Source: Rhizobium sophorae
Lineage (GTDB): Bacteria > Pseudomonadota > Alphaproteobacteria > Rhizobiales > Rhizobiaceae
Assembly (NCBI RefSeq): GCF_013087515.1
Contig: NZ_JABFCN010000059.1
Span: 1-32,048, forward strand
DNA length: 32,048 nt
Reading direction: 5' to 3'
Every line of letters starts with the position of its first letter. The first letter of the stretch is position 1. The translations under genes were made by a program, and so were the position numbers. The notes beneath the pieces are model-generated. The model was not told the origin of the DNA. It worked only from the letters and a program-made list of their open reading frames with translations, and searched no databases. Below, piece by piece: positions 1 to 9,140 of this stretch.

Positions 1-526
1 CTGATGCCCGCGTTGCAAGGCTTGATCTGACAAGCGGATTAATGAGTTCACGCTCTAGCGTCCCCGCTATCCAGGCGCGCCTCCGTTGATGGCGGTCAAG
101 TACACCGTGCGAATGCTGCAAGGTAGCTCGCCTTCCCTAAGCACCTAACATGGCGGCTTTCCAGAAAGATCAAAGCCTTCTCTAGGACTGCAACGAGGGC
201 GCAGAACGGCCGTTGATTGGAGGTGGGAACATAATCTTCGGACAGTCAGCGGAAATAATTCCCGGGAAGGCGCAATGATCCCTGGTTCTTAGCTCTGGCC
301 TGATGGCTGGGGACTTGTACCTTCGGTGCTTCAAGAAGACATTCAGCATTGCTGTCACGGGGCCCTGGAGCGGACCCCGCAGCCTGCACGTCGGCTGCTA
401 TTGTCGATCGATCTGCGATGTATTTCACATGTGATATTGGTTATTGTCCTGGGGCTGTGAGCTGTTTCATTAAGCGATCGTTCACGTATTCAGAAAGCCC
501 GTGAGTTTGCGTCCGGAGATTCGGCC
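1..526. other. Non-coding or unrecognised left edge
   Basis: No open frame here has a convincing protein family, and no RNA gene is recognisable. Short antisense frames of about 60 residues exist but have no domain-like content. The last 100 bases should hold the promoter of the regulator that starts at 527, but no clear -35/-10 pair was found by eye. Confidence 0.5.
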
Positions 527-3433
527 GTGCTTTCATATTCCTTTGGTCCGTATGTGCTTGTGCCGGAGCGGCAGTCGCTGATGCGTGATCACACGACCGT
601 TCGTGTCGGTAGCCGCGCGCTCGAAATTTTGGCAGCGCTGATCGAGCGTCCGGGCGAACTGGTGGGCAAGGCTGAGCTTGTGTCGCGCGCCTGGCCGGAT
701 ACCTTCGTCGAGGAAAGCAATCTGAAGGTGAATGTTGCAGCTCTTCGTCGGGCGCTCGGCGATGCTCCGGACGGCACGCAGTACATAGCGACAGTGAGCG
801 GTCGGGGCTATCGTTTCGTCTTTCCCGTAAGTGTTTCCGGGCAGAGTGACGCTTCCGCGACGGCGAGGTCTCAGGATGCCCGTGCGCATAACCTGCCGGT
901 TCCAACAACCCGTTTAGTGGGAAGAGACCATTCTGTTGATGCGATCCGCCGCACTCTTGAGGCATCGCGCCTCCTGACGATCGTTGGCCCGGGTGGCGTT
1001 GGCAAGACGAGGCTGGCTCTCGCAATCGCTGGTCGACTGACCGCGGCCTTTGAGCATGGAGTATGGTTCGTTGATCTGGCGGCCGTGAACGACGCAACGC
1101 TCGTACCGACGTCGATCGCAACGGCGATGGGGTTGAGGGTCCACTCGGCGAACATCAAGGCGGCGATCGCCGCCTTCGCGGCCGACCGGGAGTTCATGCT
1201 TGTCCTCGACAATTGTGAACATGTTATCGAATCGGTGGCCGCCTGCACAGAAGCGTTGCTGGCCGCTGCAGCAAGGGTGCGTATTCTCGCCACAAGCCGC
1301 GAACCGATACGGGTTCCCGGGGAGCAGGTCTATCGCCTGCCGCCGCTCGATGCACCGCCCGAGATGTCCAGACTGTCCGCGGCCGAGGCTTTGGCGTTCC
1401 CTGCAGTCGAGCTCTTCGTAGAGCGCGCGGCCGGAAGTTGCGACGATTTCATGCTCAACGACGGGAATGCGCCGGTCGTGGCCGAGATCTGCCGCAGGCT
1501 CGACGGGTTGGCCCTTGCGATCGAACTCGCCGCCCCTCGACTGGATGCGTTCAGCGCAAGCGAGCTTCTTGGTTTTCTTACCGAACAATCTCATGTGCTG
1601 ACCGATTGGCGGTGCGGCGACTCCCGTCACCACACCTTGGCAGCGACGCTGGGCTGGAGTTATGGCCTGCTCGCCGAGCCTGAACGCGTTCTGCTGCGAC
1701 GCCTCTCGGTTTTTGCCGGCGCCTTCAGTATCGAATCCGCCTGCGCCGTAGCGGTAGACAAGGGGCGCGCCCGCTCCGATTGCATTCACGCCGTCGCGAA
1801 CCTCGTTGCGAAATCGCTTGTGTCGACAGAACGAGGAGAATTCGGGACGCAGTACAGACTGCTCGATACGACCCGCACATACGTGCAGCAGAAACTGGCC
1901 GAAAGCGGCGAAGACGACAGCCTGCGCCATCGCCACGCCGAACACCTCCTCGAACTCGCCAAACGCGCCGAGGCCGAATGGAAAATCCGACCGACGGCCC
2001 ACTGGCTCGCCGACTACGGGCGAAAGATGGATGATATCCGCAGTGCCTTGCGCTGGGCGCTTTCCGGGAACCGCAATGCTGCCCTCGGCGTGGCGCTCAC
2101 GGTCGCCGCTCTCCCGTTCTGGGAACATCTTTCACTCGTGGAGGAGTGCCGCGCGGCGGTGGAAATCGCGCTCAGCAGCCGCTTCACAAAACTTCGAAAT
2201 GCAGGTGACGATATGAAGCTGCAGTTTGCATATGGCACGGCGCTGCTTCACACCCGCGGCCCGCTGCTGGAGGTCCAGGCAGCTTGGACCACAGCGCTGG
2301 GCTGCGCGGAGTCGCTCCGCGACACCGACTACCAGCTCAGATGCCTCTGGGGATTGTGCGACTATTTCACATGGACGGGCGACCATCGCTCGGCCCTTGC
2401 GATGGCGGAAAAGTTCAGAGTGCTGGCAACGGATCGTGGCGACGTCGATGCCCGCAATAATGTCGACAGGCAGACGGGAACCGCTCTGCGGTACCTGGGC
2501 GAGCTTGCTGAGGCGCAGCGTCACCTCGAACGAATGATCGCCCGATACATTCCTCCTGTGGCTCGCTCGGACATCGCGCGGTTTCAGTTGGACCCGCGAT
2601 CGGCGGCGCGTGGAACTCTTGCGAACGTCACCTGGCTGCAGGGGCATCCAGAAAAGGCGGTTGCCATGGCGCAGCGTCAATTGGAGGAGGCGCGGGCGGC
2701 GCAGCACGCCCTCGCGCTCTGCAATGCCGTGGTCCACACAACCTGCCCCATCGCGCTACTGACGGGAGACCTCGCCGCCGCGGAGCGCCTGCTTGTCGGC
2801 ATCGAAGCACATGTCGCGGAACACGCGATGACAGTTTGGAGTGCCATGAGCCGATGCCTACGCGCGGAGTGGCTCCTGCAGGGTGACGATGCATCGGGGC
2901 TGCCAATGTTGAGAAGCGCGCTCGATGAGCTTCTTGCGGTGCATTTCCGCATGCGGTGCCCATTCTACATGGGTATTTATGCTGCGGCTCTGGGGACGCA
3001 TGGAGACGTTGATGCAGGGAGAACCGCCATCGACGAGGCAATCGCACTTTCGGCATCAACTGGCGAGACTTGGTGCATGCCGGAACTGTTGCGCATAAAG
3101 GCGGATTTGTTGAGCAAGGAAAGCACCCGCCGGACGACAGAAGCCGCCGAAGCTCTTTATATGCAAGCACTCGATCTGGCGCGGCGCCAGGGCGCGCTGT
3201 CATGGGAACTGCGCGCAGCAACGGCTCTGGCCGAGCATTGGCTTCGGACGGATCAAGGAGCAAAGGCTGCCGGAGTTCTGGCGCCGGTCTACCGACGTTT
3301 CAAAGACGGGTTCGCCACCTGCGATCTTCTCAAGGCGCGCACGCTTCTCAATGGTTTGGGAGACGCCGGCAAGAGACGCGCCGCCACCGCCTCCTACGCT
3401 CCGAGCGGTAACACATCTAGTCCCGAGCAGTAA
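527..3433 (+). CDS. Winged-helix / NB-ARC-like ATPase transcriptional regulator with helical repeat tail
   Basis: A 968-residue regulator. Residues 1-100 form an OmpR-type winged helix (trans_reg_C) with the typical ending GRGYRF. Residues 125-400 form a P-loop ATPase of the NB-ARC/AAA type: Walker A GPGGVGKT at 154-161, Walker B LVLDN near 225-229, and ATSREP near 255-260 as the sensor strand. The remaining part is helical and alanine-rich, like TPR repeats. Proteins of this design are one-component regulators that are thought to oligomerise on ligand or partner binding and then activate transcription. The start is GTG at 527; no ATG precedes the winged helix. The 3' end overlaps the convergent MFS gene by 17 bp. 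The signal and target genes are unknown; the nearby transporter and enzyme run are plausible targets by position only. Confidence 0.85.
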   Translation: MLSYSFGPYVLVPERQSLMRDHTTVRVGSRALEILAALIERPGELVGKAELVSRAWPDTFVEESNLKVNVAALRRALGDAPDGTQYIATVSGRGYRFVFPVSVSGQSDASATARSQDARAHNLPVPTTRLVGRDHSVDAIRRTLEASRLLTIVGPGGVGKTRLALAIAGRLTAAFEHGVWFVDLAAVNDATLVPTSIATAMGLRVHSANIKAAIAAFAADREFMLVLDNCEHVIESVAACTEALLAAAARVRILATSREPIRVPGEQVYRLPPLDAPPEMSRLSAAEALAFPAVELFVERAAGSCDDFMLNDGNAPVVAEICRRLDGLALAIELAAPRLDAFSASELLGFLTEQSHVLTDWRCGDSRHHTLAATLGWSYGLLAEPERVLLRRLSVFAGAFSIESACAVAVDKGRARSDCIHAVANLVAKSLVSTERGEFGTQYRLLDTTRTYVQQKLAESGEDDSLRHRHAEHLLELAKRAEAEWKIRPTAHWLADYGRKMDDIRSALRWALSGNRNAALGVALTVAALPFWEHLSLVEECRAAVEIALSSRFTKLRNAGDDMKLQFAYGTALLHTRGPLLEVQAAWTTALGCAESLRDTDYQLRCLWGLCDYFTWTGDHRSALAMAEKFRVLATDRGDVDARNNVDRQTGTALRYLGELAEAQRHLERMIARYIPPVARSDIARFQLDPRSAARGTLANVTWLQGHPEKAVAMAQRQLEEARAAQHALALCNAVVHTTCPIALLTGDLAAAERLLVGIEAHVAEHAMTVWSAMSRCLRAEWLLQGDDASGLPMLRSALDELLAVHFRMRCPFYMGIYAAALGTHGDVDAGRTAIDEAIALSASTGETWCMPELLRIKADLLSKESTRRTTEAAEALYMQALDLARRQGALSWELRAATALAEHWLRTDQGAKAAGVLAPVYRRFKDGFATCDLLKARTLLNGLGDAGKRRAATASYAPSGNTSSPEQ

Positions 3434-4625
3434 GCGATCGCGTTCGACGATCCAGGATCAGCAACACCGGTGCCATCACGGCAATGCCTGCAAAGATCGT
3501 GAAGGCCTTGAAATAGCTGGCGCCATCGGCCGCCGCGATATGTAGCAAGGCCGGTCCGAGACCTGCGCCAAACGTCAAAGCCATGTAATTGATCCCGAAG
3601 AGCTTGCCGAAGCTTCGCATCCCGAAGCGTTTCGCCAGAAGATAGCCGATCGCGTCGCCCTCCGCTCCAGTGGCGAGGCCGAAAAAGACGGCGCTGACAT
3701 AGACCGGGATCAGGCCGTCGGAATTCAACAGAACAAGATGGCCGACAACGGGTGACAGAAAGGCCAGGCTGGTCAACGGGACGGGAGGAAATCGATCAAG
3801 CAAGGCCCCGAAACCGAGACGCATGACAATGAAGGACACACCCACAAAGCTCATGACCAAGGCCGCCGTTGCCGGATCGGCTCCGCGATCCGCTAGCACG
3901 ACAGGGAGTGAGATAGACCCGGCCGCAGCGGCGAAGTAGTTGAGAAAGAACGCGCCCAGCATCAACCAGAAGCTTGCCGTCTCCACCGCCTGGCGAACAG
4001 TGTGGCCCTCGCCCCCTGCGCGGTCGGGTCGCTGAAGCACAGGTGGATCACGAATAACGAAAAGTGCGACGGGAAGCGTGACCGCCATCGATATCAGACC
4101 GGCTGCCATGAAGGCAAAGCGCCAGCCCCACTCGGAAATCAGGAATGCAAGGAACGGAGGAACCGTTGCGATCCCAAGCCCCACGAAGGAAAGCATGACA
4201 CCCAGTGCGAGACCGCGTCGCGCGGAGAACCATCCGACCACCACATAGGTGTAGGGCACGCCGGTCTGCGCGGCACCCATAAGGCTTGCCACGGCGACGG
4301 CCACGATGAATGTGGTCAAATTCTGCGACGCAATGCCGACCCCGATCAGGCCGATCGCCATCGACACGGACGATACGGCAAGCACCCGGCGCGGGCCGAA
4401 CCGATCCGTCAACGCTCCTACTATAGGCGACATAAGACCGTTTACGATAGCTATCGGTGCGACGACGGCGGCCACCACGGTCCGATCCCACCCAGTATCC
4501 TCGGTGATTGGGACGATGAAAACGCTGAAGCCATAGATCAGCACGATCCCGATGCTGAAATACATTCCCGCGCCTGCACCCAGCACGATTGCAATCCGTC
4601 TGGTCCGCCCCGCCGTTGTGTCCAT
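3417..4625 (-). CDS. MFS transporter, monocarboxylate / oxalate-formate antiporter-like
   Basis: A 402-residue protein with about 12 hydrophobic segments and the MFS loop 2-3 signature (GALTDRFGPRR near residues 60-70). The N-terminal half resembles the monocarboxylate transporter and oxalate:formate antiporter branch of the major facilitator superfamily, which move small organic acids across the inner membrane. The ATG at 4625 gives the usual family length. The gene is divergent from the VOC gene at 4811, with about 185 bp between them for two promoters, and its 3' end overlaps the regulator gene. Its substrate cannot be read from the sequence; a small aromatic or carboxylic acid used by the neighbouring enzymes is a guess. 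Confidence 0.85.
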   Translation of the reverse strand: MDTTAGRTRRIAIVLGAGAGMYFSIGIVLIYGFSVFIVPITEDTGWDRTVVAAVVAPIAIVNGLMSPIVGALTDRFGPRRVLAVSSVSMAIGLIGVGIASQNLTTFIVAVAVASLMGAAQTGVPYTYVVVGWFSARRGLALGVMLSFVGLGIATVPPFLAFLISEWGWRFAFMAAGLISMAVTLPVALFVIRDPPVLQRPDRAGGEGHTVRQAVETASFWLMLGAFFLNYFAAAAGSISLPVVLADRGADPATAALVMSFVGVSFIVMRLGFGALLDRFPPVPLTSLAFLSPVVGHLVLLNSDGLIPVYVSAVFFGLATGAEGDAIGYLLAKRFGMRSFGKLFGINYMALTFGAGLGPALLHIAAADGASYFKAFTIFAGIAVMAPVLLILDRRTRSLTARD

Positions 4626-4810
4626 ATCCCTTATGAGCCTTTGTTGGCGCCGGTCCGGGCCGCGGTCCGCTCGCAGGAAGATACCAGGTCGTCGTTATCG
4701 TATTGACCGGATGACTGCTAGGTTCACCAAATTTCCCAGATCTTAACCAGCCTCGCAAGCGCGGACACGTTAGAATTTGCGCAGTCACCCCACGAACACA
4801 GGAGGCAACG
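4626..4810. promoter_or_regulatory. Divergent promoter region, MFS transporter / VOC gene
   Basis: A 185-bp gap between divergent starts, so promoters for both directions must lie here or further inside. No strong -35/-10 pair or operator repeat was identified by eye. A good ribosome binding site (AGGAGG) lies at about 4800-4805, just before the VOC start. Confidence 0.35.
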
Positions 4811-5662
4811 ATGTCTCGCGATCAAAGGCCAGCTACCCAACCGGACGACCCGGAGCGCCGCGCCATCCTTCGCGCCGCCGGAGGCGTTGCAATCGGCGGA
4901 ATTGCCGCTGCCCTCGCAGTCGATGCAACTGCGTCGGCAGAAACGCCAGTCGCAACCCGCGATCCAGGTTCGCTGGGTGCCCGCCTTCAGGGCGTACAGC
5001 ATTTCGGCCTGACCGTGCAGAACATGGAACGCGCGTACGAGTTCTACACAGCCGTACTCGGTGGAACCGAAGTCTTCCGCCATGGTGACTTTCAAGGCGA
5101 GGCCGTGCAGAACACACTGCTTGCCGACCAGGAAATCCTGGCCAATCAGCTCGGCGTCAATCCGCGGACGATCGGCGTGCCTGACCTTAGGGACGGCGCC
5201 CAACGCCTCGATGTGCGATTCATCCAGTTCGACAACGTCGTGATCGAACTCCTTCAATATCGCGATGCCGACCAGCCGATGGGCGGCCCCAAGGCGTTCG
5301 CCGAGCCACTGGAGCACATGAGCCCGGCTTTTCCGCGCATGATGCACATCTGCTTCTACGTTCGCGACGATGTCGACTTCAACCAGTTCATCGCCGATCT
5401 CGAAGCAGAGTCCGCCAAGCGTGGCATGACACAGGTACGGGCAAACCGCATCATTCGCGTTTCGACGGAAGAGGAACGAAAGGCGGCTCCCCTGCGCGCC
5501 AACACCAACAAGGTGACGGTTGCACCATCGGATGGTTGGGAACTGATTTACTGCAAGGGCCCGGAGGGCGAACAGCTCGAGTTCGTCAAGGCGCTCGGTC
5601 CGGTGAAAAAGCGGTTCGCGGATGCTCTGGCTGCGCATTTGCAACTTGCCAGCGCCAATTGA
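4811..5662 (+). CDS. VOC family (glyoxalase/dioxygenase fold) protein with Tat-type leader
   Basis: A 283-residue protein. The leader has a twin arginine (ERRAILRAAGG, residues 15-25), a hydrophobic stretch and a likely cut after ASA at 41-43, which suggests Tat export. Two vicinal-oxygen-chelate modules follow: the first starts at VQHFGLTV (possible metal ligand His64), and the second contains HICFYV and ends in GEQLEFVKA, whose Glu is the usual last ligand. VOC enzymes include glyoxalase I, ring-cleaving dioxygenases and epimerases; the reaction here is not predictable. ATG 4811 follows an AGGAGG site by 5 bases. It is the first gene of the plus-strand enzyme run and is followed by the ABM-type gene after 92 bp. 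Confidence 0.8.
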   Translation: MSRDQRPATQPDDPERRAILRAAGGVAIGGIAAALAVDATASAETPVATRDPGSLGARLQGVQHFGLTVQNMERAYEFYTAVLGGTEVFRHGDFQGEAVQNTLLADQEILANQLGVNPRTIGVPDLRDGAQRLDVRFIQFDNVVIELLQYRDADQPMGGPKAFAEPLEHMSPAFPRMMHICFYVRDDVDFNQFIADLEAESAKRGMTQVRANRIIRVSTEEERKAAPLRANTNKVTVAPSDGWELIYCKGPEGEQLEFVKALGPVKKRFADALAAHLQLASAN

Positions 5663-5754
5663 AGGCAACCTGCAAGCACCGCCAGATTTGCCAGCCGGCA
5701 GCCGGCTGTGGCTGCCCGCCATCTCATCACGCCAGACGGAGAAGGAGAGACGAC

Positions 5755-6174
5755 ATGACGACAACGCTCAGGCTACAGACGTCAGCTATCCTGCTTGCAG
5801 GTTCGATTTTCAATGCCGGCGGTGCTATGGCACAGGAAGGCCCGGGCCAAGGCTACGCTAAGATCGACAATGGAGCCTATTCAGTCGTTGCCGAGGTTCG
5901 CGCCAAGCCGGGCAAGGAGGCTGAACTGCGTGCCATTACGCTGCCACTCATCGAGCTCGTCCGCGGTGATCCAGCCAATCTCGTCTATTTTCTCCAGGAG
6001 AACCGCGAGACCCCCGGGCACTTCATTTTCTACGAGATCTTCGCCAACGAAGCCGACTTCGAGGCTCACAACGCCATGCCCTATGTGCAGGAATGGTTTG
6101 CCAAGTTGCCGGACCTCGCCGAGGGCGGCGTGAAAGTGATGCGAATGCAGGTCCTCGCCCCGGCCGGAAACTAG
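5755..6174 (+). CDS. Antibiotic biosynthesis monooxygenase (ABM) domain protein, exported
   Basis: A 139-residue protein. Residues 1-26 look like a Sec signal peptide with cleavage after AMA (26/27). The rest is a single ABM (dimeric alpha-beta barrel) domain of the YgiN quinol monooxygenase type, recognisable from the pattern VVAEVRAKPGKEAELR followed by YEIFANEADFEAHN. ABM proteins oxidise quinols or aromatic substrates without added cofactor or metal, but many have unknown substrates. The frame stays open upstream to about 5536, but ATG 5755 is chosen because GAAGGAGAG precedes it and the signal peptide starts there. It lies between the VOC and SDR genes on the same strand and is probably cotranscribed. 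Confidence 0.82.
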   Translation: MTTTLRLQTSAILLAGSIFNAGGAMAQEGPGQGYAKIDNGAYSVVAEVRAKPGKEAELRAITLPLIELVRGDPANLVYFLQENRETPGHFIFYEIFANEADFEAHNAMPYVQEWFAKLPDLAEGGVKVMRMQVLAPAGN

Positions 6175-6274
6175 CACTCATCGGCGGCATGCCCGACCCA
6201 GGCGATGAAGCCCGCAGCGCCGATCGTTGAACAGACCCTCTACACACACCCTCAAATCAGGAAGGAGTTGCGAC

Positions 6275-6994
6275 GTGAGACTCAAGGACAAGGTCGCATT
6301 GGTCACAGGGGCGGCGGGCGGCATAGGCTTTTCCGTTGCAGAACTGTTCGATCGCGAGGGTGCCATCGTCGTCGCTAGCGACGTCAAGCCACCGGACCAG
6401 CCATATCCTGGGACTATCGAGGCGATGATGCTCGATGTCACCAGCGAGGAGCAATGGGCATCGGTCATCGCCGCGATCGTCAAGAAGCATGGCCGCCTTG
6501 ATGTGCTGATAAACAATGCGGGAATTATTGCCTATGAGCCGCTCGACAAGCTGGAGATGAAGGACTGGCTGAAGATGATCGCAGTCGACCAGACTGGCGT
6601 CTTCCTCGGCATGCGGGAAGCAGTTCGCGTCATGCGCAAGCAGCAGGCGGGTTCGATCGTCAATATCTCCTCGATATGGGGCAGTGCAGCCGTTGCGGGT
6701 GCGCATTCCTACCACGCCGCAAAAGGCGCTGTCCGCAACATGTCCAAGAACGCGGCGATGACGTACGTATCCGACGGAATCCGCGTTAACTCCGTGCATC
6801 CGGGCTTCATACATACGCCGCTGACGGGTGCGCAGGCGCCAGACCTCAACGACGCTGTCATCGCCATGACACCCATGAAGCGCGGTGGCAAGCCGATCGA
6901 GATTGCCTATGGTTGCCTGTATTTGGCTTCCGAGGAGGCAAGCTACGTGACCGGCGCCGAACTGAACATCGACGGCGGCTATCTCGCCCAGTAG
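6275..6994 (+). CDS. SDR family NAD(P)-dependent oxidoreductase
   Basis: A classical short-chain dehydrogenase/reductase of 239 residues. The cofactor motif TGAAGGIG is at 11-18, NNAG at 80-83, and the catalytic Ser133, Tyr146 and Lys150 (YHAAK) are all present. Asp36 after beta-strand 2 would favour NAD over NADP. GTG 6275 is chosen because AGGAAGGAG lies 6-14 bases upstream; a TTG at 6227 would add 16 residues that do not look like SDR sequence. No export signal is seen, unlike the second SDR at 8105, so this one should be cytoplasmic. The substrate is unknown. The annotation-typical match would be a 3-alpha/20-beta-hydroxysteroid dehydrogenase-like or glucose dehydrogenase-like SDR. Confidence 0.88.
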   Translation: MRLKDKVALVTGAAGGIGFSVAELFDREGAIVVASDVKPPDQPYPGTIEAMMLDVTSEEQWASVIAAIVKKHGRLDVLINNAGIIAYEPLDKLEMKDWLKMIAVDQTGVFLGMREAVRVMRKQQAGSIVNISSIWGSAAVAGAHSYHAAKGAVRNMSKNAAMTYVSDGIRVNSVHPGFIHTPLTGAQAPDLNDAVIAMTPMKRGGKPIEIAYGCLYLASEEASYVTGAELNIDGGYLAQ

Positions 6995-7265
6995 CGCAAG
7001 AGACCGGCGGGTCAAGCGGTCGGCTTGCCTCGCAAGACGCAGCAGCGCGCCGCGCGCAACCGCTCAAATGTATCCAAGAGAGAATGCGACGGCAGCGCAC
7101 TTTTCCGGAACTTAACCTCATTTAACAACGCCCGTGGTCAGGCAGCAGTAACGTACAGGGCAGCGGCATCCCTCGGTCGGCCGTCGCTCGAAATGAACTT
7201 GATGCGACCAGAGGCGAAATCTGGGATGAGGTGTACCAGGCCATGACCCACTTGGAGCCTCCGGC
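6995..7265. other. Intergenic stretch without a recognised gene
   Basis: Short frames only. A peptide around 7210-7265 in one frame looks coding-like (it contains GEIWDEVYQAMTHLEPP), which fits decayed coding sequence before the DsbA-like fragment, but no family can be named. Confidence 0.35.
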
Positions 7266-7427
7266 AAGCTTGGTCGGCCCGTCGACGGGCGCTTGGACCA
7301 TATCCTCGGCAGCGCGAGTGCCGAAATCACCCTGGTCGAGTACGGCAGCTACGTCTGTCCCCATTGTAGGGCGGACGACACACGAGGCTCTGGGTGCTTC
7401 CGGAGCCAAGGAAGCACCCGGTTATGA
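7266..7427 (+). pseudogene. Fragment of DsbA-like thioredoxin-fold protein
   Basis: In the frame ending with TGA at 7425-7427 the translation contains LDHILGSASAEITLVEYGSYVCPHC, given here by its key parts: ILG, the strand ITLVEYGSY and the CPHC active site. This is the start of the DsbA/thioredoxin_4 domain also found fused to NhaA antiporters. The frame stops about 18 residues after the CPHC motif, where a full domain needs about 150 more, and it has no clear start upstream. The fragment is therefore a remnant. Nearby frames do not restore the rest, so the loss is larger than one frameshift. Confidence 0.5.
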
Positions 7428-7545
7428 GCCGGCATATTTCCCCCTTCCGCAGGAATAGGCAAGTTTCTTGAAGATTCGGGCATTTTGGTCATTGGACACT
7501 CCGTTTAGCTTGAGGCTGGCAACCAAAGCGAGGAGCGGGCTCAAC

Positions 7546-8052
7546 ATGACAGGAATCACTGATCGGTCAATAGATTTTCGCAATAGTTTCGAGACACGAT
7601 CTGGCACATCCAAAGTTGAACACGCCGACGTCTGGAATGTCGGTGCAGTCTTTAGCCTACTTTTCCTCATTAGAGATCTCTCGCAAAACGATCGCATTCT
7701 TCTGTTCATCTTGACAGAGAAGATTAGAACAGATCGCGGCCCCTACGAGACTCGATTAGGACTTCTGCCAAACCTCGTCTTTGGGGCCAGCCACTTACTC
7801 GTCCTGTTACCTCTTGCAGGTGCAGCTTATCGTGAACTTGGACGGCTAATATTAGCCTCCTGCATATTCCTCTGGAGTTTCATGACGGCGCTCGCCGGTT
7901 TGACCGCAAGTTGCTTGTTCTTGACTCTCACGCGCTTCGGTATCGCGCGCAGTGCAGCAGGCAATGTGCCGCTGGCGATCCTGATCGGCGGGACAAAGCC
8001 CGCCTCTAATCACCCAGCCGACAACTCCGACCCGTTTCTCGTCCAGCGCTGA
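7546..8052 (+). pseudogene. N-terminal remnant of a Spinster-type MFS transporter
   Basis: The 168-residue frame from ATG 7546 resembles the first four to five helices of Spinster-like MFS proteins. The segment NDRILLFILTEKIRTD corresponds to the usual DRQ-x-L-x-FILAEPIK pattern, RLGLLPNLVFG to QLGLLTGLAFG, and FLWSFMTALAGLTAS to LWSxMTALxGLAxxF. A normal protein has about 430 residues; here the sequence stops after the fifth helix region and the loop 2-3 motif is lost. The sequence is strongly diverged, which fits decay under no selection. Upstream, GAGGAGCGG could act as a ribosome binding site. It could be a small expressed protein, but the loss of two thirds of the fold argues against function. 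Confidence 0.5.
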
Positions 8053-8104
8053 TTGCCGCTGATCCAACCCTGTCTTGTCTTTTTGGAAACTAGGAGAGCA
8101 GATC

Positions 8105-8956
8105 ATGAACGATCTTAGCAATTCCCGCCGCAACTTTCTCGCTCTCGCTGCAACGGCTCCCGCAGCGGTCGCATTCGCCAACTCAGCCTCTGCTCAAAGC
8201 AACGATGAGCAATCGTCCACTAAATCGCGTGCGGGTCGAGCAGCGATCATCACTGGGTCATCACGGGGGATAGGTGCAGCAACAGCGCGCCGGCTGGCTC
8301 GTGATGGCTTTTCGATTACCGTGAACTACCTAACCAACCGGGATCTCGCTGATTCTGTCGCCCGGGAAATCGAGGCCGGCGGCGGACGCGCGATTGTTCG
8401 TCAGGCGGACGTCGCGGATCCTGCGGCAGTCAAAGCTTTGTTCGATGCCCATGATGAAGCATTCGGTGGCGTCGACGTCGTGATTAGCAACGCCGGAATT
8501 ATGAACGTCGGCCCGTTCGCCCAGATGACTGACGCTGCCTTCAACAGAATGATCGCTACCAACCTGACGGGCAGCTTCAACGTCCTGCGCGAAGCAGCAC
8601 GGCGTATTCGAGACGGTGGAAGAATTGTCACCTTGAGCTCGAGCATCACTCTGTCCAATCCAGCGTTCACCGGAGCATACGCCGCGAGTAAGGCAGCGCA
8701 AGTGAGCTATGCCAGCGTCCTAGCTAAAGAACTGAGTGGCCGAAACATCTCCGTGAACGCCATTTCGCCCGGAGCCGTTGATACTCAGCTTCTGCGCCAG
8801 CATGGCGAGGAAGCATTGAAAGGGATTCCAGAACGGACGCCGCTTCGCCGGCTTGGTCAGCCGGAAGATATCGCCGGCGTCATCGCAAGCCTGTGCGTCA
8901 CCGATGGAGCGTGGATCAACGGGCAAAACGTCTTCGCAAACGGCGGCCTTAGCTAA
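8105..8956 (+). CDS. SDR family oxidoreductase with Tat leader
   Basis: A 283-residue protein. Residues 1-30 form a Tat-type leader (NSRRNFLALAA, then an Ala-rich stretch, cut likely after ASA at 28-30). The SDR core has TGSSRGIG at 50-57, NAG at 129-131, catalytic Ser near 179 and YAASK at 192-196. It ends as a normal SDR of the 3-oxoacyl-ACP reductase-like type. ATG 8105 is preceded by AGGAGAG. SDR enzymes need NAD(P)(H), which is normally absent from the periplasm; Tat export of a folded, cofactor-loaded enzyme would solve this, as in glucose-fructose oxidoreductase. It sits after the MFS remnant and before the lipocalin-like gene on the same strand. The substrate is unknown. Confidence 0.85.
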   Translation: MNDLSNSRRNFLALAATAPAAVAFANSASAQSNDEQSSTKSRAGRAAIITGSSRGIGAATARRLARDGFSITVNYLTNRDLADSVAREIEAGGGRAIVRQADVADPAAVKALFDAHDEAFGGVDVVISNAGIMNVGPFAQMTDAAFNRMIATNLTGSFNVLREAARRIRDGGRIVTLSSSITLSNPAFTGAYAASKAAQVSYASVLAKELSGRNISVNAISPGAVDTQLLRQHGEEALKGIPERTPLRRLGQPEDIAGVIASLCVTDGAWINGQNVFANGGLS

Positions 8957-9140
8957 AAGAAGGCGACCTATATTGGAAGTACGCTTGCAAATATCCCCCC
9001 AGCCGCCGTCTACCGCATCCGTCGTCGCTCGCCGAGGCCCTTGACGGGCAGGACGGGAATGGGACCAATCGCCCCCGGCATCCTGTAACGGTAAGGAACT
9101 TAAATCGCTCCGTGTGCTACGAAACAAGAAGGATATGAAA
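8957..9140. other. Gap between SDR and lipocalin-like genes
   Basis: No gene is recognised. It holds the weak ribosome binding site AAGGA at about 9129-9133 for the lipocalin-like gene. No clear terminator hairpin was seen. Confidence 0.3.

Noticed and set aside
4724..5764. Open frame of 346 codons on the minus strand across the VOC gene
   Set aside because: The VOC frame has a ribosome binding site, a leader and domain motifs; the minus frame has none.
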